From contig CAVXBV010000007.1 of NCBI GenBank assembly GCA_963760125.1, forward strand, positions 186,001 through 250,000: 64,000 nt of DNA, written 5' to 3'. This stretch comes from RYN-111 sp963760125. Lineage in GTDB: Bacteria; Actinomycetota; Actinomycetes; Mycobacteriales; SCTD01. A program made the position numbers and the translations under genes. Position 1 is the first letter of the stretch. Every line of letters starts with the position of its first letter. This document shows, piece by piece, positions 24,556 through 33,502 of the stretch. A model generated the notes under the pieces. It had not been told where the DNA came from. It made no database searches and saw nothing but the letters and a program-made list of their open reading frames with translations.

Positions 24556-25139
24556 ACCAGCCCCTCGGCGCGGGCGACGCTGGTGACGCCGTCGGGCACG
24601 AGCACCTCGAGCAGGAAGTCCTCCTCCTCGACCCGGCTCAGCCGCGGCCAGCGCTCCAGGGCGGCGTGCACCTCATCCCCTGACAGCGGGTAGTCGGCCA
24701 CGGGGTGGCGCCAGTGGCAGGCGAGCACGGTGCCGCCGGGGGCGAGGTCGCGTGCGACCTCGTCGAGCAGCAGCTTCAGGTCCGAGGGCGACAGGTAGTA
24801 GGCGACCTCCGACAGGACGACGAGGTCGTAGCGACCGCGCGGCCAGGCGTCGGGCACAGCACCCTGCAGCAGCGTCACGTTCGCCGGGACCTCTCGGCGG
24901 GCCGTCTCGAGCGCGGCGGAACTCGGGTCGACAGCGACCAAGTGGTCGCACCGCTCAGCGAGCAGGCACGTGAGAACCCCGATGGAGCAGCCGATCTCGA
25001 CGGCGCTGGCGTAGTGCTCGTCGGGGAGGGCGGCCAGGGTCAGGGCGTACTTGCGCCGCTCGTACCAGCGCCGCCGAAATCCCCACGGGTCGTCGGACCT
25101 GGCGTAGACGTCCTCGAAGTAGGAGGCGGGGAGCGTCAC
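24552..25139 (-). CDS. class I SAM-dependent methyltransferase (NodS-like)
   Basis: The 195-residue product has the Rossmann methyltransferase motifs: AVEIGCSIGVLTCLLAERC (SAM binding), LVAVDPSSAALETARRE, and YDLVVLSEVAYYL. The FEDVYARSDDPWGFRRRWYERRKY N-terminus is typical of the NodS-like group, which N-methylates aminosugars in Nod-factor synthesis. A deacetylase encoded just upstream would expose the amino group such an enzyme needs. Starts and stops overlap its neighbours by four bases on both sides. Confidence 0.85.
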   Translation of the reverse strand: MTLPASYFEDVYARSDDPWGFRRRWYERRKYALTLAALPDEHYASAVEIGCSIGVLTCLLAERCDHLVAVDPSSAALETARREVPANVTLLQGAVPDAWPRGRYDLVVLSEVAYYLSPSDLKLLLDEVARDLAPGGTVLACHWRHPVADYPLSGDEVHAALERWPRLSRVEEEDFLLEVLVPDGVTSVARAEGLV

Positions 25140-25858
25140 GTGAACACCACCTCCGCCGGACGGCTGAACCGCTCGAGCACCCAGGGCATGAGGACGGGGG
25201 CATCAGCGGCCAACGGGCCCACCGGCTCGATCTGGGTCCGGAAACAGCGCACGGCACCAGCCTTCGCCGCCTGCGTCTGAGGGTCCAGGGTGACCTGCCG
25301 GCCCCGGGCCCACGGCACCTGCGGGGTGGACGGCGCCGCCCAGTGCCAGGCCCACACCGGGTACGACAGCAGCCGGGCACCGTCCCGGTCGGCCGCGCGT
25401 TCACAGGCCCGACCCACCGCCTCGTGATCGGGGTGGCCGTCGCCGGACCAGGGTCCCAGCAGCCACGAGCCCGGGGGGCAGTCGAGCGCCTCCACGACCG
25501 GTTCCTCCAGTCGCTCCGCAGCACCGTCGGGCAGGCCCAGGTGGCGGACGTCCCCGCGGACGCCGAGAGCGGTGAGGGCGCTGGCGGTCTCCTCCCGTCG
25601 CAGCACGGCGAGGTCGGTAGGGAGCAGGGAACCTCCGGGGTGGCTCCGCTCGCCGTCCGTAACGGCCACGACCTCGACCGGCACGCCCAGCAGGGACATC
25701 AGCCCGCCGCACCCGAGCACCTCGTCGTCCGGGTGCGGGGCGACGACGACCAGGCGGGTGGGCGGTGGGTCGAGAGCCAACTCAGGCAGCGACAAGCCCT
25801 CCAGGAACGGCAACCACTCCTGCTCGGTGGTCCCACGTCCGCGGATCGCCGTCACCAC
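25136..25858 (-). CDS. PIG-L family N-deacetylase
   Basis: The 240-residue product belongs to the zinc-dependent PIG-L/LmbE family that deacetylates GlcNAc-type substrates. It shows the AHPDDE metal-binding motif (VVVAPHPDDEVLGCGG) and the second His in GDGHPDHEAVG. The substrate here is unknown. It overlaps the acyl-CoA dehydrogenase gene by seven bases and the methyltransferase gene by four, so these genes are translated in step. The order deacetylase, then methyltransferase, then glycosyltransferase suggests modification of an aminosugar or glycolipid. Confidence 0.88.
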   Translation of the reverse strand: MVTAIRGRGTTEQEWLPFLEGLSLPELALDPPPTRLVVVAPHPDDEVLGCGGLMSLLGVPVEVVAVTDGERSHPGGSLLPTDLAVLRREETASALTALGVRGDVRHLGLPDGAAERLEEPVVEALDCPPGSWLLGPWSGDGHPDHEAVGRACERAADRDGARLLSYPVWAWHWAAPSTPQVPWARGRQVTLDPQTQAAKAGAVRCFRTQIEPVGPLAADAPVLMPWVLERFSRPAEVVFT

Positions 25859-26802
25859 GTGGCCTCCCGCGCCGCAAGATCACCCAGGCCCGCGAGGTCC
25901 CGCTCGGCGTGCGACTGCCGCAGGTAGACGGTGAGATCGGCGACGCGGTGGGCGTGGTGGGCGTCCAGGCACAGCGGTCCGGCGCCCAAAGCGCGCCCCA
26001 CACGGTCCAGCACCTCAGTCGCCCCGGCCTCCACGCAGGCGCGCACTCGCTGCGCGCGCAGCCGAGCACCAGGGCCGTGCGGATCGGCGTCGATCTGCGC
26101 AGCCGCGGCCTCCAGGTGGAGCCAGAGCTGGTGCAGGACGGCGTCCACAGCGCCCAGATGGGCGAGGGTGTGCGGGTCGTCACGACCGTCACGGACCGCC
26201 TGGAGCAGCGTCCGAGCCACCCCGACGGCGCCACCGAACCAGCAGGCGGCGACACCCGCGCCGCCGTGCCAGAAGCCCGGACGCTCGAGGTAGGCGAGCG
26301 GCGCACCGACCGCGGTCGCTGGCGCAGCCGTCAACACGACCGACAGCGTCCCGCTCGCCTGCATGCCGACCGCCGGCCAGCTTCCCGGCACCGGCCGCAC
26401 CGACGGCGCCGACACAGCAAACAGCCGTCGGCCGTCCTCGGCGTGCCCGGTGACGAGAGCGTGATCCACCACCGCGGCGCCCGAGCACCAGCCCTTGGTC
26501 CCCTCGAGTACCCAGCCCTCATGGGTCTGCAGGGCGGTCACCCGGGTCGTCGGAGGTTCTGCCGCCCAGACCCCCCAGAGGCCGGGGGCGACAGGGCACC
26601 CGAGCTCGTGAAGGATCGCGATGGCGTCGACGTGACCCTCAGCGAGCCGGGCCAGGACGAGGTCGCGCGAGGCGATCTCGGCGAGCGCCTGCCAGCGCTC
26701 CAGGGTCTGCCCGGAACCGGGACGTGGCAGGTCGAGCTCCCCGCGGTCCAGCATCGCCCGCAGGACGACCCCGACCGTGCGGCTCGTCACCGGGGTCGTC
26801 AC
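25852..26802 (-). CDS. acyl-CoA dehydrogenase-like protein
   Basis: The product (about 316 residues) follows the acyl-CoA dehydrogenase fold: a shortened helical N-domain, a beta-domain (TRVTALQTHEGWVLEGTKGWCSGAAVVDHALVTG) and a helical C-domain ending ADLTVYLRQSHAERDLAGLG. It is about 60 residues shorter than usual, and I cannot identify the catalytic Glu with confidence, so it may act on an unusual thioester or not be a classical dehydrogenase. GTG at 26802 is preferred since GAGAGGGG lies just upstream; ATG 26829 and TTG 26859 are alternatives. It is the first gene of the cassette. Confidence 0.8.
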   Translation of the reverse strand: MTTPVTSRTVGVVLRAMLDRGELDLPRPGSGQTLERWQALAEIASRDLVLARLAEGHVDAIAILHELGCPVAPGLWGVWAAEPPTTRVTALQTHEGWVLEGTKGWCSGAAVVDHALVTGHAEDGRRLFAVSAPSVRPVPGSWPAVGMQASGTLSVVLTAAPATAVGAPLAYLERPGFWHGGAGVAACWFGGAVGVARTLLQAVRDGRDDPHTLAHLGAVDAVLHQLWLHLEAAAAQIDADPHGPGARLRAQRVRACVEAGATEVLDRVGRALGAGPLCLDAHHAHRVADLTVYLRQSHAERDLAGLGDLAAREATW

Positions 26803-26973
26803 GGCACCCCTCTCGACGCTTCTGGCCATGGCCCGGTGCGCGCCCAGGGCTGGGGGCAACGCGCAGCCCCCCGACGGTCGGCCGGTTCGGTGCCTGCCAC
26901 CGTTCCCCGCCCGCAGCGGTCCATGCGTGCCTCGACCGGGTGCTGGCAGAAGGCTCGACCTCGAGCGCTGGGG

Positions 26974-27993
26974 TCAGCGCGGTGCGGCCACGCTCGGCTC
27001 CCTGGCCTCGGCGCGTGGGACGGGGAGCGCGGTCCGCCGGGCACGTCGGGCGCGCTTGGCGGCGTACATGGCCTCGTCCGCCTCTGCCAGCGCAGCGGGG
27101 AACCCGCGCAGGACGCTGATCGGGGCCCAGCCGACCGAGCCCGCGACGCCGTGCGCCTCGAGCTGCTCGTAGAGGCGGGCGATGCGGCCCTGTGCCATGA
27201 GCTCGGTGCAGTCGGCCATCAGGACGCCGAACTCGTCGCCACCCAGCCGGGCGACGACGTCGGAGCCGCGGACCGCCTGACGGAGCGCCTGCCCCGCGGC
27301 GCTGATGTACCGGTCGCCGGCCTCGTGCCCCTGCTCGTCGTTGATCAGCTTGAGGCGGTCCAGGTCCATCATGACGACGACCGTCGGATCGCCGAGCTGC
27401 CCGAACCGGCGGCTCTCCTCGTCGACGGCGCGCTCCCAGCCGCGGCGGTTGAGCAGGCCCGTCAGCGGGTCGGTCTCGGCGTCACTGCGGGCGACATCGA
27501 GCTCGCGCGCTGCGGCGGTCCGGGCCCGGTTGGCCGCGAGGACCATCGTGAGCAGCTGACCGAACAGCTGCAGCACCGGCGCGGCAGCGAGCAGGGCAGG
27601 GTCGTCCGTGCGCACCTTCGGATCGATCCCGCAGATCGCGCCGAACAGCCGGCCGTCGGGCTCCGAGACCGGAGCGCCGGCGTAGGAGCCGATGGTGGCC
27701 GCCCGGTTGACGCCCGCCGCGGCGTACAGCGGGACCGCCTGCGCATCAGGGGCCACCGCAGGGGCGGCGCCCGAGGCCATGTGGATGCAGAAGCTGTCTT
27801 CCCAAGGGTGCGAACCTCCCGGGGGCAGGCCGTAGCCGTTGTCCTCGTCGAGGAACAGGTAGGTCTGGCGGTCGTTCTCCAGTCGGGTGACAGCCCAGAA
27901 GGCCAGCGGCACGTTGTCGCGGAGCCACGCGAGCACCTGCCGCGCGGCGTCGTCGAACTCCATCGTGGGCGCGAGCACGGGCAGTGGGGTCAC
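26974..27993 (-). CDS. diguanylate cyclase with N-terminal GAF domain
   Basis: The 339-residue product has a GAF sensor (about 12-155; DSFCIHMASGAA and YAGAPVSEPDGRLFGAICGID) and a GGDEF domain (about 175-320). The active site reads RLGGDEFGVL, and a product-inhibition I-site RGSD lies five residues before it, so it should make c-di-GMP under feedback control. There is no membrane segment. The start may be GTG 27993 or ATG 27963; neither has a clear ribosome site. It is divergent from the marR gene. Confidence 0.9.
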   Translation of the reverse strand: MTPLPVLAPTMEFDDAARQVLAWLRDNVPLAFWAVTRLENDRQTYLFLDEDNGYGLPPGGSHPWEDSFCIHMASGAAPAVAPDAQAVPLYAAAGVNRAATIGSYAGAPVSEPDGRLFGAICGIDPKVRTDDPALLAAAPVLQLFGQLLTMVLAANRARTAAARELDVARSDAETDPLTGLLNRRGWERAVDEESRRFGQLGDPTVVVMMDLDRLKLINDEQGHEAGDRYISAAGQALRQAVRGSDVVARLGGDEFGVLMADCTELMAQGRIARLYEQLEAHGVAGSVGWAPISVLRGFPAALAEADEAMYAAKRARRARRTALPVPRAEAREPSVAAPR

Positions 27994-28113
27994 GCCTGGT
28001 GCTTCGGCCTGATCGCGCCGCGGGAGAACCCACGATCGGGTGACAGCCGGGGGTGACGACGCTCACCCCTCTCGCGCTTGTGCTTGCGGCCAGCAAGTAG
28101 TTTCCTGGTACGT

Positions 28114-28572
28114 GTGGACAGCAGAGAGCGGTTGATGGGTGAGCTCTCCTCCGCGCTGCGGGGGGTGAAGGACCTGGCCGCCCACGCGATCGAGGTCGCG
28201 GACGTCAGGATCGAGCTCGCCGAGGCGCACGTGCTCGGTCGGCTCTGCGCCCTGGGTCCGGTGCGCCTCACGGACCTGGCCTGCGCCCTCGGACTGGATC
28301 CGAGCAGCGTCAGTCGCCAGGTGACGAGCCTGGAGCGTAGGGGGTGGGTCCAGCGCGAGGACGATCCGGACGACCGGCGAGCCACCCGGCTGCACCTCAC
28401 GCCGTCCGGCCGGACCGTGGTCGACGATCTCACCGCCGCGCACGCCGGGTCCTTGGCCAGGGTCACTCCGGACTGGACTGACGCCGACCTCGACCTCCTC
28501 GCCGCCGGGCTGGCGCGCCTCAACCACGACCTCGCCGCGCACCGCCTTGACGCCCGACTGGAGAACGCATGA
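28114..28572 (+). CDS. MarR-family transcriptional regulator
   Basis: The product is about 152 residues with a winged helix-turn-helix: LGRLCALGPVRLTDLACALGLDPSSVSRQVTSLERRGWVQREDDPDDRRATRLHLTPSG, including the wing DDRR motif. GTG 28114 is chosen because the family N-terminus begins about there; TTG 28078 and ATG 28135 are other options. The stop overlaps the ATG of the efflux pump gene, so it most likely represses that pump and itself and is released by a drug-like ligand. Confidence 0.85.
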   Translation: MDSRERLMGELSSALRGVKDLAAHAIEVADVRIELAEAHVLGRLCALGPVRLTDLACALGLDPSSVSRQVTSLERRGWVQREDDPDDRRATRLHLTPSGRTVVDDLTAAHAGSLARVTPDWTDADLDLLAAGLARLNHDLAAHRLDARLENA

Positions 28573-30182
28573 CACCGGACACCGCCTCTGCACCCGGCGG
28601 CCTGACGCACAAGCAGATCCTCAGCATCCTGTCCGGACTGCTGCTGGGAATGTTCCTCGCCTCGCTCGACCAGACCATCGTGTCGACCGCAACGCGCACC
28701 ATCGCCGACCGGCTCGACGGTCAGACGGCCCAGGCGTGGGTGACGACGGCCTACCTCGTGACCTCGACCGTCAGCACCCCTCTCTACGGCAAGCTGTCCG
28801 ACCTGTACGGCCGCAAGCCGTTCTACCTGTTCGCGATCGGCGTGTTCCTGCTCGGCTCCGTGTTGTGCGGGCAGGCTCACTCGATCTACGAGCTCGCCGC
28901 GTGGCGAGCCTTGCAGGGGCTCGGCGCCGGCGGGTTGCTGTCGCTCGCCTTTGCCATCATCGGCGACCTGGTGGCGCCGCGGGAGCGGGCCAAGTACCAG
29001 GCGTACTTCACGTCCGTCTTCGCCACCTCGAGCGTGCTCGGACCGGTCCTGGGCGGCGCGCTCGCCGGCCAAGCCACGATCCTGGGCGTCGACGGCTGGC
29101 GCTGGATCTTCTACCTCAACCTGCCGATCGGTGCCGCGGCGTTCTACGTCGTGACCAAGAACCTGCACCTGCCCACGAAGCGCAGCGATCGACGCATCGA
29201 CTTCCTGGGGGCGGCCCTGCTCTCGAGCACGGTCGTGCCGCTGCTGCTCGTCGCGGAGAAGGGACGGGACTGGGGCTGGGGCTCGGCGCTCACCCTTGCC
29301 ATGCTGGCTGTCGCCGCACTGTCGCTGACCGCCTTCGTCCCTCTCGAGCGGTACATGGGCGAGGACGCGGTTCTTCCCCTGCGCATCTTCCGCGACCGCG
29401 TCTTCAGCGTGACGGTCGTCGTGGCGTTCCTCGTCGGCATGGTGATGTTCGGCGGCCTGGTCATGATGCCGCTGTACCTGCAGATCGTGAAGGGGCAGTC
29501 GCCGACCGCCGCGGGGCTGGAGATGACGGCGTTCATGGCAGGGCTGATGGGGGCCTCGATGACGACCGGCCGCGTCATGCAGCGCACCGGGCGCTACAAG
29601 AGCTTTCCGATCGTGGGCACCTTCGTGGTCATGGTCGGGATGCTGCTGCTGAGCCAGCTCACCGTGGACACTCCCATCCCGCAGGTCATGGCCTTCACGG
29701 TGGTGGTCGGCGTCGGCCTCGGCCTCACGATGCAGATGCTGGTGATCGCGGTGCAGAACGCGCTTCCTCCCCAGGACATGGGCCTGTCGACCAGTTCGGT
29801 CACGTTCTTCCGCTCCATGGGCGGGACCCTGGGCGCGGCCATCGGTCTCGCCCTCCTGTTCACCACCGTCCGGGGCAACATCATCGACCGCGCGACGGCG
29901 GCGGGCTTTCCGTCGTCCGCGCTGCAGACGATCCGCACCGTGTCCCTCGACAACACGGAGAACTTCGCGAGACTGCCCGACGCCGCGCAGCGGGTGGTGC
30001 TGCAAGGCTTCTCGGACAGCATGAGCACGGTCTTCCTCACCATGGCCGTGATCGCCTTCGTCTCGTTCCTCGGCACCTGGTTCATCAAGGAGGTGCCGCT
30101 GCGGGGGGAGGGCGGCATCGACGCGCACCGGTCAGCCGAACGCGAAGGCGACCTCGCCATGGCGGAGACTGCGGTCGTCTGA
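28569..30182 (+). CDS. DHA2-type (14-helix) MFS drug efflux transporter
   Basis: The 537-residue product has 14 predicted helices and the motifs of the EmrB/QacA group: LASLDQTIVSTATRTIADRL in helix 1, GKLSDLYGRKPFY in the loop between helices 2 and 3, and SSVLGPVLGGALA (motif C) marking an antiporter. It probably exports drugs or hydrophobic compounds by proton exchange. It is translationally coupled to marR by an ATGA overlap and convergent with the next gene. Confidence 0.92.
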   Translation: MTPDTASAPGGLTHKQILSILSGLLLGMFLASLDQTIVSTATRTIADRLDGQTAQAWVTTAYLVTSTVSTPLYGKLSDLYGRKPFYLFAIGVFLLGSVLCGQAHSIYELAAWRALQGLGAGGLLSLAFAIIGDLVAPRERAKYQAYFTSVFATSSVLGPVLGGALAGQATILGVDGWRWIFYLNLPIGAAAFYVVTKNLHLPTKRSDRRIDFLGAALLSSTVVPLLLVAEKGRDWGWGSALTLAMLAVAALSLTAFVPLERYMGEDAVLPLRIFRDRVFSVTVVVAFLVGMVMFGGLVMMPLYLQIVKGQSPTAAGLEMTAFMAGLMGASMTTGRVMQRTGRYKSFPIVGTFVVMVGMLLLSQLTVDTPIPQVMAFTVVVGVGLGLTMQMLVIAVQNALPPQDMGLSTSSVTFFRSMGGTLGAAIGLALLFTTVRGNIIDRATAAGFPSSALQTIRTVSLDNTENFARLPDAAQRVVLQGFSDSMSTVFLTMAVIAFVSFLGTWFIKEVPLRGEGGIDAHRSAEREGDLAMAETAVV

Positions 30183-30187
30183 CCCGC

Positions 30188-33100
30188 TCAGACCGCGCGC
30201 AGCGCCAGCGCCGCGACGTCGTCCCGTGCGTCGTACCGGGCGGACACCTCGGAGGCCACCGCCGCGAGCAGCAACCGGACGTCCTCGGCCGCGTGATCCA
30301 CCGCCAGCGCGATGAGGTCGTCCTCGTCGAGCAGCGCACCGCTGCGCTCGACGAGGCCGTCGGTGTGCAGCAGGAGCGTCTCGCCGCGCGCGAGGGTGAA
30401 CGACACGGCTTGCACGCCCAGGTCGGGAAACATGCCCACGGGAAGACCGGGCCCGGACACGAGATCCACCGCGCCGGAACGGATGACCAGGCCAGGAGGG
30501 TGACCGGCCCAGGCGGCGACGACCTCGAGCCCGTCGGTGATCGGGCGCAGGACGGCAACGACCAACGTGGCGAAACGCTCGGTCTCCTGGCGCAGCAGGG
30601 CGTGATTGACTGCCTCGAGGACCTTCGCCGGATCGACCGTGAACTGCGCCGCACCGTAGATGGTGTGGCGGACGAGGCCGGCAACGGCAGCTGCCTCGGG
30701 CCCCTTGCCGGCGACATCCCCGAGCAGAAGCAGCCAACGTCCGTCCTCGACCGCGAACACGTCGTAGAAGTCACCGCCGACCTGCCCGGTCCCACCGAGC
30801 GGCTCGAACAGGGCGGCGACCTCCGCCCCCTCGATCTGGGGCAGGGTCGGCGGCTGCAGCGGACGCTCCAGGGCCGCGGCGATCTCCTCTTGAGCACGGG
30901 ACTCGCGGCGCGCGGCGTCGTACAGGCGACCGTTCTCGAGAGCGATGGCGGCGTAGCCCGCGATGCCGACGGCCAGGCGCTCGGCCTCCTGGTCGAAGAC
31001 CCCTTCGTCGGAGTGGCCGAAGAACAAGCCGCCGATGACCTCTCCTGAGGAGAGCCGGACCGGTACCGCGAGGTAGGACGTCACGGGCAGGTGCCCAGCA
31101 GGCATGCCGAAGTACGGAGCCATCTGGCCATAACGCGGATCGGCGGTCACATCCGTGAGCCGGACCACCCCCGTGCCCTGGAAGGTGGGGCCGAAGATCT
31201 CGGTGCTGCGGGGCATGGGGAAGCGCGAGAAGGCTTCCCGTGGCACCCCGGAGATCGTGTAGAGGACGTACTCCGCGCCGTCGTCCTGGACGACGTTGTA
31301 GAAGAAGGCGCCGAACTGCGCGCCGGTCATCGTGGTCGCGGCGTCCGTCACGCGCTGCACCACGTCCTGGTGCTCGAGACTCGAGGTCACCGCGAGGCCG
31401 ACGTCGTGCAGCGCCTCGACCAGCTGCTGGTCCCGCCGCAGCCGCGACATGGCCTGCTCCAGCTGCTGTGCGGTCTCCACGTGCTCGATCGCCGCGGACA
31501 CCATGAGGGCCACCTGAACGGCGACGGCCTCGTCGCTCGGGTCGAAGGCGGACCCGTCGACCTTGTGAGACAGCTGGATCAGGCCGATGTTGATGCCTTC
31601 ACGGCTGGTCAGCGGAGCCGCCAGGTAGTCGGGCAGCGGAGGATGGCCGGGGGCGTCCCGAAGACCTCGGAACTCTGGGTGCCGCTGCAGCTGATCGCCG
31701 GTCAGCCGGAGGGGACGGTTCTCCCGGGTCACCTGGTTCAGCACGCCCCGCCCTTCGGGGACCTGGTCGAAGTCACGCCACTGGGCGTAGGCATCGCTCA
31801 GGGAGACGTGGGTGATCGCGTGCTCCCAGGTGACGCCGTAGAGCCGGGTGGCGACCGCCTGGTGGGCCCCGACGATGTCCTGGGCGGCCTCGGCCGCCAC
31901 CGCCAGCAGGGCCTCGACGCTGCCGGCGCCGGCGATCGCGCGCGCCGCGTCGGCCAGGCTGCTGAGCCGCTGCTCGCCCGAGCCGCTGATCGCCACCTGC
32001 GCCGAGGTCGGCCGGGCCTGCGCCTCGTGCGGTGTGCGCGCGAGGTCCTCCAGCCGGTTCGTGACATCGATGCGCTCCAGCCCCTGCGCGAGGACGTCGG
32101 CCAGCGCCCGGACGTACGCCGTCTGCGAGTGCTCGTCGTACCGGCTGGTGGGCGGGAAGCCGAGGGCCAGCACCCCGAGTCGGTGACCGCCGGCCTCGAG
32201 CGGGACCACGTGCAGCACCCGCTCGCTGTCGTAGACGCCAGCCAGAACGGGGAAGCGCTCGGTGAGCTCGGCCAGGGTCCGGAAGACGAGGGGCCGGCCG
32301 CCGCGGTGCACGGCAGCACCAGGCAGGTCGGCATCCAGCGCGATGTCGTCGTACGTCGGGGAGGCCCGCGACGTGGCCCGCTGGTGTCCGACCGAGCGCA
32401 GCACGCCGTCCTGGGCGACGTACACCCGAGCCGTGACCGCACCCAGCTCACGGACGGCCGAGGACAGCACGGTGCTCACCATCGCCTCGGTCGAGCGGAC
32501 CTCGGCGAGGGCCGCGCTGACGCGCTGCAGCAGGTCGAGCCGGTGCGCGGTGTCTCGAAGGTCGGCGAGCTGCCCCACCTCCTCGACCAGCACCTCGACG
32601 AACGGCAGCGGGTCGCCGGCCGGTCGGCCGCGCACCAGCCCCTGCAGCTGGTCGACGAGCGCCGAGACGTACCACCGACGGAACAGCTTGTGCAGCGAGG
32701 GGGTCTCGAGGGTCAGCATGCGGGACGCGCGGGCGTACCGGTCGGCCTCATCCAGCGCGGCAAGGTAGCGCTCCCCGGCGCGCACCGAGGAGGCCGGCAG
32801 GGTCAGGACGAGCTCGGTCTGCCGGTCACCCCGTGCTGCTGCGGCGGCGGCCTGCTCCTTGATCCCGGCCCGGGCACGCGCGAAGTCGCTGGTCACCGTC
32901 TCGATGAGCGCCTCGACCTCGGGCGGCAACGGCCCGGAGGCCCCAGCGCGCTCCAGGGTCAGCTCGCGGACGACGTTGTCGATGTGCCGCTTGGCCTCCA
33001 GCAGCAGGCCGGTGGGCACCGCTCCGAGCTGGACGGTGAACAGCTCCTCGTCGTCGTCCTCCTGCCAGCTCGCGAGGAAGGCCTCCGCGTCGATGTCCGG

Positions 33101-33493
33101 GATCGTCTGCTCCTCGGAGGTGCCGCTGACCAGCTCGGCCCAGACCACCTTGCCTCGGCCGTCATGAGCGTCGACGCCCCAGGCGTCGCTCATGCCCGCG
33201 ACGAGGGCGAGTCCCCGGCCGGTCATCGCCTCGCTGGAGGGGACCGGCCGCACCAGGGCGTGCGGGCTCAGGTCGCCGACCTCCACGCGGAGGCGATCCT
33301 CATGCTGCAGCACGCGCACCGTCACAGGAGGCAGGCCGTGCAGCTGGGCGTTGGTCACCAGCTCGCTCACGACCACCTGAGCATCGGCCACGAGCGACGC
33401 GTCAGCCAGGTCCAGACGCCGGCCGACCCAACGCCGGGCGAGCACGGCGGCATCGGGTTCGGTCGTGAGGACGAGCTCGTCGGCGTCGGACAC
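30188..33493 (-). CDS. RsbW-like kinase / triple-GAF / SpoIIE phosphatase fusion
   Basis: The 1101-residue cytoplasmic protein has, in order, an RsbW-type HATPase (about 1-125; VVSELVTNAQLHG N-box and GRGLALVAGMSDAWGV G-box), a helical segment (130-300) and three GAF-like domains (about 320-475, 510-675, 690-860). A SpoIIE/PP2C phosphatase follows (about 868-1101; GGDFYDVF and LLGDVAGKGPEAA carry the metal Asp residues). It thus holds both the kinase and phosphatase halves of a partner-switching system. GTG 33493 has TAGGCT six bases before it, so the mRNA is probably leaderless. No sigma or anti-anti-sigma gene is adjacent. Confidence 0.88.
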   Translation of the reverse strand: MSDADELVLTTEPDAAVLARRWVGRRLDLADASLVADAQVVVSELVTNAQLHGLPPVTVRVLQHEDRLRVEVGDLSPHALVRPVPSSEAMTGRGLALVAGMSDAWGVDAHDGRGKVVWAELVSGTSEEQTIPDIDAEAFLASWQEDDDEELFTVQLGAVPTGLLLEAKRHIDNVVRELTLERAGASGPLPPEVEALIETVTSDFARARAGIKEQAAAAAARGDRQTELVLTLPASSVRAGERYLAALDEADRYARASRMLTLETPSLHKLFRRWYVSALVDQLQGLVRGRPAGDPLPFVEVLVEEVGQLADLRDTAHRLDLLQRVSAALAEVRSTEAMVSTVLSSAVRELGAVTARVYVAQDGVLRSVGHQRATSRASPTYDDIALDADLPGAAVHRGGRPLVFRTLAELTERFPVLAGVYDSERVLHVVPLEAGGHRLGVLALGFPPTSRYDEHSQTAYVRALADVLAQGLERIDVTNRLEDLARTPHEAQARPTSAQVAISGSGEQRLSSLADAARAIAGAGSVEALLAVAAEAAQDIVGAHQAVATRLYGVTWEHAITHVSLSDAYAQWRDFDQVPEGRGVLNQVTRENRPLRLTGDQLQRHPEFRGLRDAPGHPPLPDYLAAPLTSREGINIGLIQLSHKVDGSAFDPSDEAVAVQVALMVSAAIEHVETAQQLEQAMSRLRRDQQLVEALHDVGLAVTSSLEHQDVVQRVTDAATTMTGAQFGAFFYNVVQDDGAEYVLYTISGVPREAFSRFPMPRSTEIFGPTFQGTGVVRLTDVTADPRYGQMAPYFGMPAGHLPVTSYLAVPVRLSSGEVIGGLFFGHSDEGVFDQEAERLAVGIAGYAAIALENGRLYDAARRESRAQEEIAAALERPLQPPTLPQIEGAEVAALFEPLGGTGQVGGDFYDVFAVEDGRWLLLLGDVAGKGPEAAAVAGLVRHTIYGAAQFTVDPAKVLEAVNHALLRQETERFATLVVAVLRPITDGLEVVAAWAGHPPGLVIRSGAVDLVSGPGLPVGMFPDLGVQAVSFTLARGETLLLHTDGLVERSGALLDEDDLIALAVDHAAEDVRLLLAAVASEVSARYDARDDVAALALRAV

Positions 33494-33502
33494 AGGTGCA
33501 GC

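Noticed and set aside
23872..33493. Region considered as a classical natural-product cluster or genomic island
   Set aside because: No NRPS, PKS or terpene core, no integrase or tRNA-flanked repeat and no drop in GC were seen.
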